This document shows positions 17,901 through 26,955 of a stretch of DNA of 64,000 nt, piece after piece. A program made the position numbers and the translations under genes. This DNA comes from Mesorhizobium sp. SARCC-RB16n (GTDB lineage: Bacteria > Pseudomonadota > Alphaproteobacteria > Rhizobiales > Rhizobiaceae): the NCBI RefSeq assembly GCF_008520305.1, contig NZ_ML703264.1, forward strand, positions 209,966-273,965, given 5' to 3'. Positions within the stretch are counted from its first letter, which is position 1, and each line of letters begins with the position of its first letter. Under the pieces are notes generated by a model. It was not told where the DNA came from and did no database searches. It was given only the letters and a program-made list of their open reading frames with translations.

Positions 17901-20900
17901 GTGCAGGGCTTGTTCATCGTCATCATCGCGATCGCCTACGTGACGCTGCTGTTTGCCATCGCCAGCCTGGGCGACCGCCGCTCGGCTTTGTCAGGCCCCG
18001 GTCGGGCGCGGCCCTTCATCTATGCGCTCAGCCTTGCCATTTACTGCACGTCCTGGACCTTCTTCGGCTCGGTCGGTCTCTCCTCCGAGCGCGGTCTCGA
18101 ATTCCTCGGCATCTACACCGGCCCGGTGCTGGTGTTCGTGTTCGGCTTTCCGCTGCTCAACCGCATCGTGCGGCTGGCCAAGACCGAGAAGATCACCTCG
18201 GTTGCCGACTTCCTCGGCGCGCGGTACGGCAAGAGCTTCACCGTGGCCGCGATCGCCACGCTGATCGCCACGATCGGCGCCGTGCCCTATATCGCGCTGC
18301 AATTGAAGGCGATATCCGGCTCGGTCAGCCTGATGGTCGAGCACTATACGGGCTCGCCGCCCTCCTTCGATCCCTTCGTCAGCGACATCTCGCTGGTCGT
18401 CGCCATGCTGCTTGCGTTGTTCGCGGTTCTGTTCGGCACACGCCATGCCGACGCCACCGAACACCAGGACGGGCTGGTGCTGGCGGTTGCGGTCGAGACC
18501 GTGGTCAAGCTCGCCGCGTTCCTGGCGATCGGCCTCATGGTCACCTTCCTGATCTTCGGCGGTCCCGGCGACACGTTCGACCGGCTGGCGGAGACTGGCC
18601 AGGTACGGCAGGCAATGGGCTATTCGACATCGCTCGCCACCTGGCTGGTGCTGACGTGCCTGAGCGGCTTCGCCATCATCCTCCTGCCGCGGCAGTTCTA
18701 TGTCACCATCGTCGAGAACCGCAGCGAGGCCGAACTGCGCACCGCGACATGGGTGTTCCCGCTCTACCTCGTGGCGATCAACCTGTTCGTGCTGCCGATC
18801 GCCTTTGCCGGCCTGACGCTCGTCGGCACAAGGACGAGCAGCGACCTTTATGTGCTGTCGCTGCCGTTGTTCAGCGGCCACGATTTCCTGGCCATGGCCG
18901 CCTTCATCGGCGGCCTGTCGGCGGCAACTGCCATGGTCATCGTCGAGAGCGTGGCGCTGTCGATCATGATCTCGAACGACCTGATCATCCCGCTGTTCGT
19001 GCGCCGGCTGTTGCGGACGACCACCTCCGAGAACGAGGATTGGTCGACGCTCATCCTCAATGTGCGGCGGGCATCGATCTTCATCCTTCTATTCATCGCC
19101 TTTCTCTACTATCGCGAGAGCACCAACAGCGCCCGGCTGTCCTCGATCGGCCTGATGTCCTTCGCGGCGATCGCGCAATTCGCGCCGGCCCTGATCGGCG
19201 GATTGATCTGGCGCGGCGCCAACGGCCGCGGCGCGGCACTCGGCATGGTCGCCGGCATCCTGGTCTGGGGTTACACGCTGCTGGTGCCGTCGCTCGTCGC
19301 GCCCGATACGGGCATCATCGTGCATGGACTGTTCGGCTTCGAGGCGCTGCGGCCGCAGGCGCTGTTCGGCACCGTGGCCGAACCGCTGAACCACGGCGTG
19401 CTGTGGAGCCTGTCGGTCAACGCGCTGTTCTTCGTCTTCGGGTCGCTATCGCGCGCGTCGGTGCCGCTGGAGCGCATCCAGGCATCGATCTTCGTGCCGC
19501 GCGAGGCCGGCCCGATGCCGAGCCTGCGCCGCTTCCGCACCGCCATCACCGTCAACGACCTCAAGGATACGATCGCACGCTATCTCGGTGTCGAACGCAC
19601 CGAGCGGTCCTTTCAATCCTTCGAGAAGAGCAACGGCACCTCGCTGCACGGCCACGAGCAGGCCAGCATGGACGTCATCCGCTTTTCCGAGCAGCTATTG
19701 GCCAGCGCCGTCGGCTCCTCCTCGGCGCGTCTGATCCTGTCGCTGCTGTTCCGCCGCCACGACCGCGAATCCCGCGACGCCTTCCGCCTGCTCGACGACG
19801 CCACGGAAGCGCTGCAGCACAACCGCGACCTGCTGCAGATCGCGCTCGACCAGATGGAACAAGGCATCACCGTCTTCGACCGCGATTTCCGGCTGATCTG
19901 CTGGAACCGCCAGTATCGGGCGCTGTTCGACCTGCCCGACGAAATGGGCCAGGTCGGCGTTTCGCTCGACCAGATCCTTCGCCATCTCGCCGAGCGCGGC
20001 GACATTCCAGGCGACCAGCGCGTGACGATGCTCAACCGGCTGACCAGCTTCGTCAGCCCATGGCAGATGGAGCTGAAGACCAGCGGCCGCATCCTGGAAC
20101 TGCGCTCCAACCCGATGCCGGACGGCGGCATCGTCGCCACCTATGCCGACATATCCGGACGCGTCGAGCAGGACCTGGCGCTGAAGCGCGCCAATGAATC
20201 GCTGGAGCAGCGCGTCAAGACCCGCACCATCGAACTGACTGGGGTCAACGAGGAATTGACCCGGGTCAACGAGGAACTGGCGCAGGCGCAGATGCTCGCC
20301 GAGGAGGCCAATCTCGGCAAGACACGCTTCCTCGCCGCCGCCGGTCACGACATCCTGCAACCTTTAAATGCCGCCCGGCTCTATTGCTCCTCGCTGATCG
20401 AGAAGGCCGGCAAGGGGCCGACCGGCAAGGCGGCCATCAACATCGAATCCTCGCTGGAATCGGTCGAGACTATTCTGGGCGCCGTGCTCGACATTTCGCG
20501 CCTCGATGCCGGCGCGATGAAGCCTGATGATACCGCCTTCCGCCTTGATGGCCTGCTGCGCCAGATCGGCAATGATTTTCGGCCACTGGCCGCGGAGAAA
20601 AAGCTTGGCCTGACGATCATGCCGTCGTCGCTTACGGTGACGACGGACCGCAACCTGTTGCGCCGCCTGATCCAGAATCTCGTTTCCAACGCCATCAAAT
20701 ACACCCGCCAGGGCCACATCCTTGTCGGTGTGCGGCGGCGCGGCGACCTGGCCGAGATCCAGGTCATCGACACCGGCATCGGCATTGCCGGCGACAAGCT
20801 GAACACCGTCTTTCATGAGTTCACCCGGCTGGATGAAGGTGCGCGCGAAGCCGAAGGTCTTGGCCTCGGCCTCTCCATCGTCGACCGCATCGCCCGGGTG

Positions 20901-21410
20901 CTCAGGCTCGAAATCCGCATCTTCTCCAACCCGGGCAAGGGCACGCGGTTTTCAGTCATCCTGCCGGTGGCAGCCGCACAGGAGCCGCGACGCGAGGTCG
21001 AGACCAGGGCGCCGGCCCGCGCGGCGGCTTCGCTGTCCGGGCTGCATGTGCTGTGCATCGACAACGACGTCCGTATCCTCGAGGGCATGCGGCTGCTGCT
21101 CGAAGGCTGGGGCTGCAATGTCGCCACGGTCACCGGTTCGGGGGATCTGGACAAGGCCGCGATCGACCGTACGGACATCGTGCTTGCCGACTACCATCTC
21201 GACCGCGAAACCGGTCTCGACATCATCATCAGGCTGCGCGCGACGCACGGCAACGACCTGCCGGCCGTGCTGGTGACGGCCGACCGCTCCAACGAGGTGC
21301 GAGCCGCCGCGGCAGGCCTCGACATCCCGATGATCAACAAACCGTTGAAACCGGCGGTCCTGCGTTCGATGATGGCCAGGTTCAGGCCGATGGTGCGGGC
21401 GGCGGAGTGA
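17901..21410 (+). CDS. Hybrid histidine kinase with a sodium/solute-symporter-like membrane domain
   Basis: About 1169 residues. Residues 1 to about 540 form a 13-helix domain of the Na+/solute symporter fold. Then comes a PAS domain (about 640-760, QMEQGITVFDRDFRLICWN), a coiled coil, a HisKA domain with His816 in AAAGHDILQPLN, an ATPase domain (NLVSNAIKYT, DTGIGIAG, GLGLGLSIV) and a C-terminal receiver whose acceptor is Asp1097 in LADYHLD. GTG 17901 is chosen because the first membrane helix starts at once; GGGAGGA is 11 nt upstream. It may sense a transported solute. The LuxR-type regulator converging on it (65-bp gap) is its likely partner. Confidence 0.9.
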   Translation: MQGLFIVIIAIAYVTLLFAIASLGDRRSALSGPGRARPFIYALSLAIYCTSWTFFGSVGLSSERGLEFLGIYTGPVLVFVFGFPLLNRIVRLAKTEKITSVADFLGARYGKSFTVAAIATLIATIGAVPYIALQLKAISGSVSLMVEHYTGSPPSFDPFVSDISLVVAMLLALFAVLFGTRHADATEHQDGLVLAVAVETVVKLAAFLAIGLMVTFLIFGGPGDTFDRLAETGQVRQAMGYSTSLATWLVLTCLSGFAIILLPRQFYVTIVENRSEAELRTATWVFPLYLVAINLFVLPIAFAGLTLVGTRTSSDLYVLSLPLFSGHDFLAMAAFIGGLSAATAMVIVESVALSIMISNDLIIPLFVRRLLRTTTSENEDWSTLILNVRRASIFILLFIAFLYYRESTNSARLSSIGLMSFAAIAQFAPALIGGLIWRGANGRGAALGMVAGILVWGYTLLVPSLVAPDTGIIVHGLFGFEALRPQALFGTVAEPLNHGVLWSLSVNALFFVFGSLSRASVPLERIQASIFVPREAGPMPSLRRFRTAITVNDLKDTIARYLGVERTERSFQSFEKSNGTSLHGHEQASMDVIRFSEQLLASAVGSSSARLILSLLFRRHDRESRDAFRLLDDATEALQHNRDLLQIALDQMEQGITVFDRDFRLICWNRQYRALFDLPDEMGQVGVSLDQILRHLAERGDIPGDQRVTMLNRLTSFVSPWQMELKTSGRILELRSNPMPDGGIVATYADISGRVEQDLALKRANESLEQRVKTRTIELTGVNEELTRVNEELAQAQMLAEEANLGKTRFLAAAGHDILQPLNAARLYCSSLIEKAGKGPTGKAAINIESSLESVETILGAVLDISRLDAGAMKPDDTAFRLDGLLRQIGNDFRPLAAEKKLGLTIMPSSLTVTTDRNLLRRLIQNLVSNAIKYTRQGHILVGVRRRGDLAEIQVIDTGIGIAGDKLNTVFHEFTRLDEGAREAEGLGLGLSIVDRIARVLRLEIRIFSNPGKGTRFSVILPVAAAQEPRREVETRAPARAAASLSGLHVLCIDNDVRILEGMRLLLEGWGCNVATVTGSGDLDKAAIDRTDIVLADYHLDRETGLDIIIRLRATHGNDLPAVLVTADRSNEVRAAAAGLDIPMINKPLKPAVLRSMMARFRPMVRAAE

Positions 21411-21475
21411 CGTCGAAGCGCCCAGGCCCATCGCCTGTCTCAGCGAGAATGGTCGCGAGCACCAGGCGCCGGCCT

Positions 21476-22135
21476 TCAGCCCGCGGGGTGCAACGGGTCG
21501 CTGCCGATCTTGGACAGCAAAATCACCGCCTGGGTGCGGCTGTCGACGCCGAGCTTCTGCAATATCGCCGAGACATGTGCCTTGATGGTGGCTTCGGAGA
21601 CGCCGAGCTCATAAGCGATCTGCTTGTTGAGCAGGCCTTCGGCCAGCATGCCGAGCACGCGTGTCTGCTGCGGGGTCAACGCCTGCAGCCGCTTGATCAG
21701 GTCCGATATTTCGGGATCGCGTTCGACGCCGAGGTCGACGCCGACAGGTGCCGCGATATCACCGGCAAGCACCGACTGCACGGCGCCGCGGATTTCTTCC
21801 ATGCTGGCCGACTTGGAGATGAAACCGGAGGCGCCGAGATCGAGAGCGCGCCGGATGGTCGCTGGATCGTCATGCGCCGACACCACGACCAGCGGCACCG
21901 CCGGATGGATGCCGCGCAGCGAGATCAGGCCGGAGAGGCCGCTAGCGCCAGGCATCGACAGGTCGAGCAGCACCAGATCGACATCTTCATTGGCCACGAC
22001 CAGCGCCTTGGCGCTTTCGAAATCGCCGGCCTCGTGAATGGCGCTGACATTGCCGATGCCGGCAAGCGCCTCACGCAGGGCTCCTCGAAACAGCGGGTGA
22101 TCGTCGGCGATGACGAAAGAATAGCCTGACGGCAA
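21476..22135 (-). CDS. NarL/FixJ-type response regulator
   Basis: 219 residues: a receiver domain with acidic pocket VIADDHPLF, phosphoacceptor in LVLLDLSMPG and lysine in GFISKSAS, then a LuxR-type helix-turn-helix (LTPQQTRVLGMLAEGLLNKQIAYELGVSEATIKAH). The start is taken as TTG 22135, 5 nt after GGGGAGGG; the open frame extends further upstream, but that part lacks conservation. It faces the hybrid kinase and is its most likely output partner, as is common for this kinase class. Confidence 0.85.
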   Translation of the reverse strand: MPSGYSFVIADDHPLFRGALREALAGIGNVSAIHEAGDFESAKALVVANEDVDLVLLDLSMPGASGLSGLISLRGIHPAVPLVVVSAHDDPATIRRALDLGASGFISKSASMEEIRGAVQSVLAGDIAAPVGVDLGVERDPEISDLIKRLQALTPQQTRVLGMLAEGLLNKQIAYELGVSEATIKAHVSAILQKLGVDSRTQAVILLSKIGSDPLHPAG

Positions 22136-22257
22136 ATGTCCCTCCCCGAATCCCCGATTTACTGCTTTTTGCGGGATCAGTCGGACGATTATGAGGGGCC
22201 GCGCGCTGTTTTCAAGCGGCAAAGCCAGCGCGGCGCGTTTTCCCTCGTCTATAGCGC

Positions 22258-22692
22258 TCAGGTCTTCTGCGAGTTGAGCTGGGCGCCGCCGTCGCTGTCC
22301 TTGTCCATATCCTTGACGATGCCCATGAACCCTTTCAGGAAGCGCTCCATGTAGCTCATCGTCTTGTTGAAATCCTCTTCGCTCGGCAGTTTCGATTCGA
22401 GGCGGGCGGAGAGCGAATTCTCAAGCCTCGTGACGCGCTCGTCCATTGCCTTCATCGAGGTCTGCAAGCGATCGACTTCGTCCTGGTAGGCGGCGCGTTC
22501 ATCGGCCGCCATCTTGCAGACGAGCTGGCCCGAACGCTCCTCGCAGATCGACATCGCGCCGGTTTGCGTATCCATGCGGATATAGCCGGTGGCCGACTTT
22601 TCCAGCCGGTAGCGGTCGGTTTCTTCAGAGTAAGCAGAGGCCGCGACCAGAGAAACGAGCGCGGCGGGGATCAAGATGTGCTGCAGACGCAT
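22258..22692 (-). CDS. Exported coiled-coil protein of unknown function
   Basis: 144 residues. A signal peptide (HILIPAALVSLVAASAYS) is followed by a short globular part with two cysteines (SICEERSGQLVCK) that may pair, and then a helical heptad-rich segment (YQDEVDRLQTSMKAMDERVTRLENSL). Periplasmic location is inferred. ATG 22692 has GGAGGA 4 nt upstream; an ATG four codons earlier lies in that site. I do not recognise a characterised family; similar small proteins are common in rhizobia. Confidence 0.75.
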   Translation of the reverse strand: MRLQHILIPAALVSLVAASAYSEETDRYRLEKSATGYIRMDTQTGAMSICEERSGQLVCKMAADERAAYQDEVDRLQTSMKAMDERVTRLENSLSARLESKLPSEEDFNKTMSYMERFLKGFMGIVKDMDKDSDGGAQLNSQKT

Positions 22693-22799
22693 GTTGTCCT
22701 CCATGGCCAAAGCCTGAAATATCGCATGTTTGCGCCGGAAATAGGGAAGACCGTTGGCGTGGCCTTCCCCGCGCGACTGGTTCGGATTATAGCGCAACC

Positions 22800-23150
22800 A
22801 TGTCACAGATTATCTACAAGATAACCCCGCAAGCGCCTTGGCGCGAGGCCGAAGCCAATGGCCGCTTCACCGGAGCGCCGATCGACATCGTCGACGGCTT
22901 CATTCATTTTTCGACGGCAGAGCAGGCCGAGGAGACCGCGGCAAAGCATTTCTCCGGACAGACCGACCTTCTGCTGGTCGCCATCGATGGTGCCAGCCTG
23001 GGTGATGCGCTGAAATTCGAGGTCTCGCGCGGCGGCGCGCTGTTTCCGCACCTCCATGGCGTGCTCGACCTGAAGGCGGTGCTCTGGGTCAAGCCGCTGC
23101 CGCTTGGGGCCGACGGTACCCACCAGTTCCCCGCCCTGGAGGGGCAATGA
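22800..23150 (+). CDS. DUF952 family protein
   Basis: 116 residues starting MSQIIYKITPQAPWREAEANG with the family's DGFIHFSTAEQ motif and a C-terminal FPHLHGVLDL. DUF952 proteins are small and fold like ADP-ribosyl-transferase-related enzymes, with no proven function. The stop overlaps the pyrD start by 4 nt (ATGA), so the two are co-translated, an arrangement I believe is frequent in rhizobia. Confidence 0.88.
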   Translation: MSQIIYKITPQAPWREAEANGRFTGAPIDIVDGFIHFSTAEQAEETAAKHFSGQTDLLLVAIDGASLGDALKFEVSRGGALFPHLHGVLDLKAVLWVKPLPLGADGTHQFPALEGQ

Positions 23151-24226
23151 GCGTGCTCGACCGGATCGGCCAGAAACTGCTGTTCACCTTCGATCCGGAA
23201 ACCGCGCACGGCCTGTCCATCGCGGCACTGCGCTGCGGCCTGCCGGTCGGCGCGCGCATGACGCCCGATGCACGGCTGAAAGTCGACCTTTGCGGTCTCG
23301 ATTTCCCTAATCCGCTCGGCATGGCGGCAGGCTATGACAAGAACGCCGAGGTGCCGGACGGGCTGCTCGGGTTGGGCTTCGGCTTCGCCGAGGTCGGCAC
23401 CATCACGCCGCTGCCGCAATCCGGCAACCCGAAGCCGCGCATATTCCGGCTGACATTGGATGAAGCCGTCATCAACCGGCTGGGCTTCAACAATGAAGGC
23501 CATGCGGCGGCCGAAAAACGCCTTGCGGCGCGCAAGGGGCGCGGCGGCATCGTCGGTGTCAACATCGGCGCGAACAAGGACAGCACGGACCGCGTCAGCG
23601 ACTATGAGCGAGGCGTCGCCCGCTTCGCGCCCCATGCCAGCTATCTCACCGTCAACATTTCCTCGCCCAATACGCCGGGCCTGCGCACCATGCAGGCACG
23701 CGAACAGCTTGGTGAACTCCTGTCGCGCGTCATGGCCGCGCGCGCCGCGGCATTGGCGCAGCCACCGGTTTTCCTCAAGATCGCGCCGGACCTGGTCGAG
23801 GCCGAGCTGGAGGATATCGCCGCCGAAGTCATGGAAAAGCGGATCGACGGCGTCATCGTTTCCAACACCACGATTTCACGGCCGGCGCTGCGCAGCGGCA
23901 ATGCCGCGCGGGAGACCGGCGGGCTTTCGGGAAAGCCGCTGTTCGAGCGTTCGACCATCGTGCTGGCCAGAATGCGCAAGCTGCTCGGGCCGGACATGGC
24001 CATCATCGGTGTCGGTGGCGTCAACTCAGCCGAAACCGCACTGGAAAAGATCCGCGCCGGCGCCGATCTCGTCCAGCTCTACACCGGCATGATCTATGCC
24101 GGACCGGCGCTGCCAGGCCGGATCGTCGCCGGGATGGCACGCTTTGCTGAAACAGAGAACCTCAGGTCGATGCGCGAATTGCGCGACAGTCACCTTGACC
24201 GATGGGCGTCGAAGCCGCTCAGTTGA
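23147..24226 (+). CDS. pyrD: Dihydroorotate dehydrogenase (quinone), class 2
   Basis: 359 residues. The N-terminal membrane-associating helix (ETAHGLSIAALRCGL) and FMN barrel motifs NPLGMAAGYDKNAEVPDG, GFGFAEVGTITPLPQ, NRLGFNNEG, the catalytic Ser in VNISSPNTPGLR and late IGVGGVNSAE mark the class 2 enzyme. It oxidises dihydroorotate to orotate in pyrimidine synthesis, passing electrons to quinone. It ends overlapping the MATE gene on the other strand by 8 bp. Confidence 0.96.
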   Translation: MSVLDRIGQKLLFTFDPETAHGLSIAALRCGLPVGARMTPDARLKVDLCGLDFPNPLGMAAGYDKNAEVPDGLLGLGFGFAEVGTITPLPQSGNPKPRIFRLTLDEAVINRLGFNNEGHAAAEKRLAARKGRGGIVGVNIGANKDSTDRVSDYERGVARFAPHASYLTVNISSPNTPGLRTMQAREQLGELLSRVMAARAAALAQPPVFLKIAPDLVEAELEDIAAEVMEKRIDGVIVSNTTISRPALRSGNAARETGGLSGKPLFERSTIVLARMRKLLGPDMAIIGVGGVNSAETALEKIRAGADLVQLYTGMIYAGPALPGRIVAGMARFAETENLRSMRELRDSHLDRWASKPLS

Positions 24227-25610
24227 ACGCGGTTTGCATCCGCAGCCGCAAGATCGTCAGTAGGCTCAATCCCCGCACCAGCAGGAAAACGTGCAAAGCG
24301 GCCCACAGGCCGTGATTGCCGAAGGCGGGCGCCAGCGTGATCAGTGCGGCGGCAAAGACGAGGAACGACAAGAGCATCATGTTGCGCATGTCGCGTGACC
24401 ATGTCGCGCCGATGAAAACGCCATCCATCTGGAACGCCAGCACGCCGCTCAGCGCGGTGAACGCCGCCCAGGGCAGGTAGGTATCAGCTACGGCGCGGAC
24501 CTCTTGCGATGTCGTGACGACGGCGACCAGATTGGCGCCCGCCAGCAACAGCACCAATGTCGCGCCACCGGCCAAGCCGAAGCCCCAGAACAGGGTCAGG
24601 CGGACCGCCTGCCGGAAGGGTTGCGACGCACGTGCGCCGATGGCGCGGCCGGCGAGTTGTTCGGCGGCGGTGGCGAAACCGTCGAGGAAATAGCCGGCGA
24701 CGAGAAAGAAGTTCATCAGCACCGCATTGGCGGCGAGCGTCACCGTGCCGAACTGCGCGCCCTGGCGGGCGAACAGCGCGAAGGCGGCAAGCAGTGAGAA
24801 CGAACGGATCATGATGTCGCGGTTGAGCGACAGCATCCGCAGGAAGGCGCCCATGTCGAGCAAGCGGTGGCGAGGCAAGGGCGGACTGGACCGGAACCGG
24901 CGCACCACGATCGCGAGACCAAGCAGCATGGCGAGGAATTCGCCGGTGACGGTTGCCCAGGCGACGCCGGAAACGCCCCAGCCAAGTTCAAGGCCGAGCA
25001 GGAAGCAGAGCGCGATGTTGATGCCGTTGAGCACCAGTTGCAGGACAAGCCCGAGCCCGCCCTCGCCGCGCCCCAGCACATAACCGAGGACTGCGTAGTT
25101 GATCAGCGAGAACGGGGCGGCGAGCAGCCTGATCCTGACATAGACGCCCATCGCCTCGCTGACGCGTGGTCCGGCGTCCATGAACCACTGGCCGCCAACG
25201 GCGATGAGCGGCGAAAGCGCTGCCAGCACGACGCCGGCAACGACCGCGATCAGCACGGCGCGCCAGAACACCGCCTGTTCCTCGAGAGCGTCTCCACGCC
25301 CGAAAGCCTGAGCGACGAGGCCGGTGGTGCCCGAACGCAGAAAATTGAAAGTGGTGAAGACGACGTCGAAAGCCAGCGCGCCGGCCGCCAGGCCGCCAAG
25401 CAAGGCGGCATCCCCGAACTGGCCGACCACAGCCGTATCTACGAGGCCAAGCAGCGGCGTCGTCAGATAGGCGAGCGTCATCGGCACGGCGATGGCAAGC
25501 ACCGAGCGGTTGGTGACGGAAAAGGCCCTGGCGTCGGTCGGGATGGCACCCTTGTCCAAGGATTGCTGCCTTGCTGATTGCGGCTTGATCGGGGAACCGA
25601 TGTGCCCCAT
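24219..25610 (-). CDS. MATE-family efflux transporter (DinF-like)
   Basis: 463 residues with 12 predicted membrane helices in two similar halves; typical MATE segments are AIAVPMTLAYLTTPLLGLVDTAVVG and FLVAGYFLDGFATAAEQLAGRAIGA. The family exports cationic drugs or metabolites by Na+ or H+ antiport. The start is uncertain: ATG 25610 is used, but a later TTG near the first helix is possible. It is divergent from the deacetylase-fold gene, 78 bp apart with this start. Confidence 0.88.
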   Translation of the reverse strand: MGHIGSPIKPQSARQQSLDKGAIPTDARAFSVTNRSVLAIAVPMTLAYLTTPLLGLVDTAVVGQFGDAALLGGLAAGALAFDVVFTTFNFLRSGTTGLVAQAFGRGDALEEQAVFWRAVLIAVVAGVVLAALSPLIAVGGQWFMDAGPRVSEAMGVYVRIRLLAAPFSLINYAVLGYVLGRGEGGLGLVLQLVLNGINIALCFLLGLELGWGVSGVAWATVTGEFLAMLLGLAIVVRRFRSSPPLPRHRLLDMGAFLRMLSLNRDIMIRSFSLLAAFALFARQGAQFGTVTLAANAVLMNFFLVAGYFLDGFATAAEQLAGRAIGARASQPFRQAVRLTLFWGFGLAGGATLVLLLAGANLVAVVTTSQEVRAVADTYLPWAAFTALSGVLAFQMDGVFIGATWSRDMRNMMLLSFLVFAAALITLAPAFGNHGLWAALHVFLLVRGLSLLTILRLRMQTAFN

Positions 25611-25688
25611 TTTCCGGCCACCGCGCAATCGCTCTTCCGCGACGGCCAACCGAAATCCCGCTCTGGCGCGAGCCGCCGGACCAGTCTC

Positions 25689-26591
25689 ATGCCCCTGCAG
25701 ATCGTCCATCATCCCGACTACGACGCCGGCTTCGCGACCAACCATCGCTTTCCGATGAGCAAATATCCCCTGCTGATGGAGGCCTTGCGAGCACGCGGCC
25801 TGGCCGAACCCAATGCGCTCAACATAGCCGAACGCGCGCCGGCATCATGGCTGAAGCTCGCCCATGCGGCCGCCTATGTCGACCAGGTCCTCTCCTGCTC
25901 CGTGCCGGAAAAAATCGAGCGAGAGATCGGCTTCCCGGTCGGCCCGCGCGTCTCGCTGCGCGCACAGCTTGCCACCGGCGGCACGGTGGCGGCGGCGCGG
26001 CTTGCCTTGCGCCATGGCATCGCCTGCAACGCCGCCGGCGGCAGCCATCATGCGCGGCGCGCGCAAGGCGCCGGCTTCTGCACCTTCAACGACGTCGCCG
26101 TCGCCTCGCTGGTTCTGCTTGAAGAGGGCGCCGCACAGAACGTCCTGGTGGCCGACCTCGACGTGCATCAGGGCGACGGCACGGCGGACGTTCTGAGCGA
26201 TGAGCCGCGCGCCTTCACCTTTTCCATGCATGGCGAGCGCAATTACCCCGTGCGCAAGATCGCCTCGGACCTCGATGTCGCGCTGCCCGACGGCACGGGC
26301 GACGACGCCTATATCGAAAGGCTGGCCGCCGTCTTGCCGGAGCTGTCGGCCAGGGCGCATTGGGACATCGTCTTCTACAATGCCGGCGTCGACGTCCATG
26401 CCGGGGATCGGCTCGGCAGGCTGGCGCTTTCCGACAGCGGCTTGCGCGCCCGCGACGAAATGGTCATCGGCCATTTTCGGGCGCTTGGCATTCCTGTCTG
26501 CGGTGTCATCGGCGGCGGATATTCCACCGATGTGCCCGCACTTGCCCAGCGTCACGCCATCCTGTTCGAGGTGGCGTCGGGCTATGCCTGA
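25689..26591 (+). CDS. Histone-deacetylase-fold hydrolase
   Basis: 300 residues of the HDAC/AcuC/acetylpolyamine amidohydrolase superfamily. Visible are the catalytic His pair in GGSHHARRAQGAGFC, the zinc ligands in DLDVHQGDGT, and the C-terminal GGGYSTDV. Bacterial members deacetylate acetylated metabolites such as polyamines or act on acetylated proteins; the substrate is not evident here. ATG 25689 fits the family's N-terminus (IVHHPDYDAGF). Confidence 0.88.
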   Translation: MPLQIVHHPDYDAGFATNHRFPMSKYPLLMEALRARGLAEPNALNIAERAPASWLKLAHAAAYVDQVLSCSVPEKIEREIGFPVGPRVSLRAQLATGGTVAAARLALRHGIACNAAGGSHHARRAQGAGFCTFNDVAVASLVLLEEGAAQNVLVADLDVHQGDGTADVLSDEPRAFTFSMHGERNYPVRKIASDLDVALPDGTGDDAYIERLAAVLPELSARAHWDIVFYNAGVDVHAGDRLGRLALSDSGLRARDEMVIGHFRALGIPVCGVIGGGYSTDVPALAQRHAILFEVASGYA

Positions 26592-26594
26592 AAG

Positions 26595-26858
26595 TCACTT
26601 CCGGTAGTTGGCGATCCTGAGCAGGATGAAAGCCGGCACCACGATCGCGGCGCCAAGCAGGATGTAGCCGAGGAAGCGGTCGATGGCGTGGAAGCCGAGA
26701 TTCCAGAGATCGATGAAGAATTTCTGGATGCCGTAAAACACATCCATCGGCGACCAGCCGAAGGCGTTCATGACCAGGCCGACGAGAAAGGATACCACCA
26801 GCAGCTTCAGGACAACCCTGAGCGGCGAGTCGCCGAGAAAGCGCGTCAGTGCGGACAA
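26595..26858 (-). CDS. Small membrane protein, DUF6460-like
   Basis: 87 residues from TTG 26858, which has GGGAGA 5 nt upstream; an ATG at 26924 would add 22 poorly conserved-looking residues. The protein has the pattern RFLGDSPLRVVLKLLVVSFLVGLVMNAFGWSP and a second hydrophobic helix GYILLGAAIVVPAFILLRIA, matching small two-helix inner-membrane proteins of Rhizobiales that I recall as DUF6460. Function is unknown. It converges on the deacetylase gene with a 3-bp gap. Confidence 0.75.
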   Translation of the reverse strand: MSALTRFLGDSPLRVVLKLLVVSFLVGLVMNAFGWSPMDVFYGIQKFFIDLWNLGFHAIDRFLGYILLGAAIVVPAFILLRIANYRK

Positions 26859-26955
26859 GGCCGTCTCCCGATTGAGATGCCCGGACTCATGGGCACGGCC
26901 CAGAGATACGTGCTTGGCGGCCATCCATCAAGCCAGCGCGCGCCAAGGAGCGTTG

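Noticed and set aside
18656-20197. A 513-codon frame in +2 inside the hybrid kinase gene
   Set aside because: Arg/Pro/His-rich out-of-frame translation; the kinase frame carries all domains without a break.
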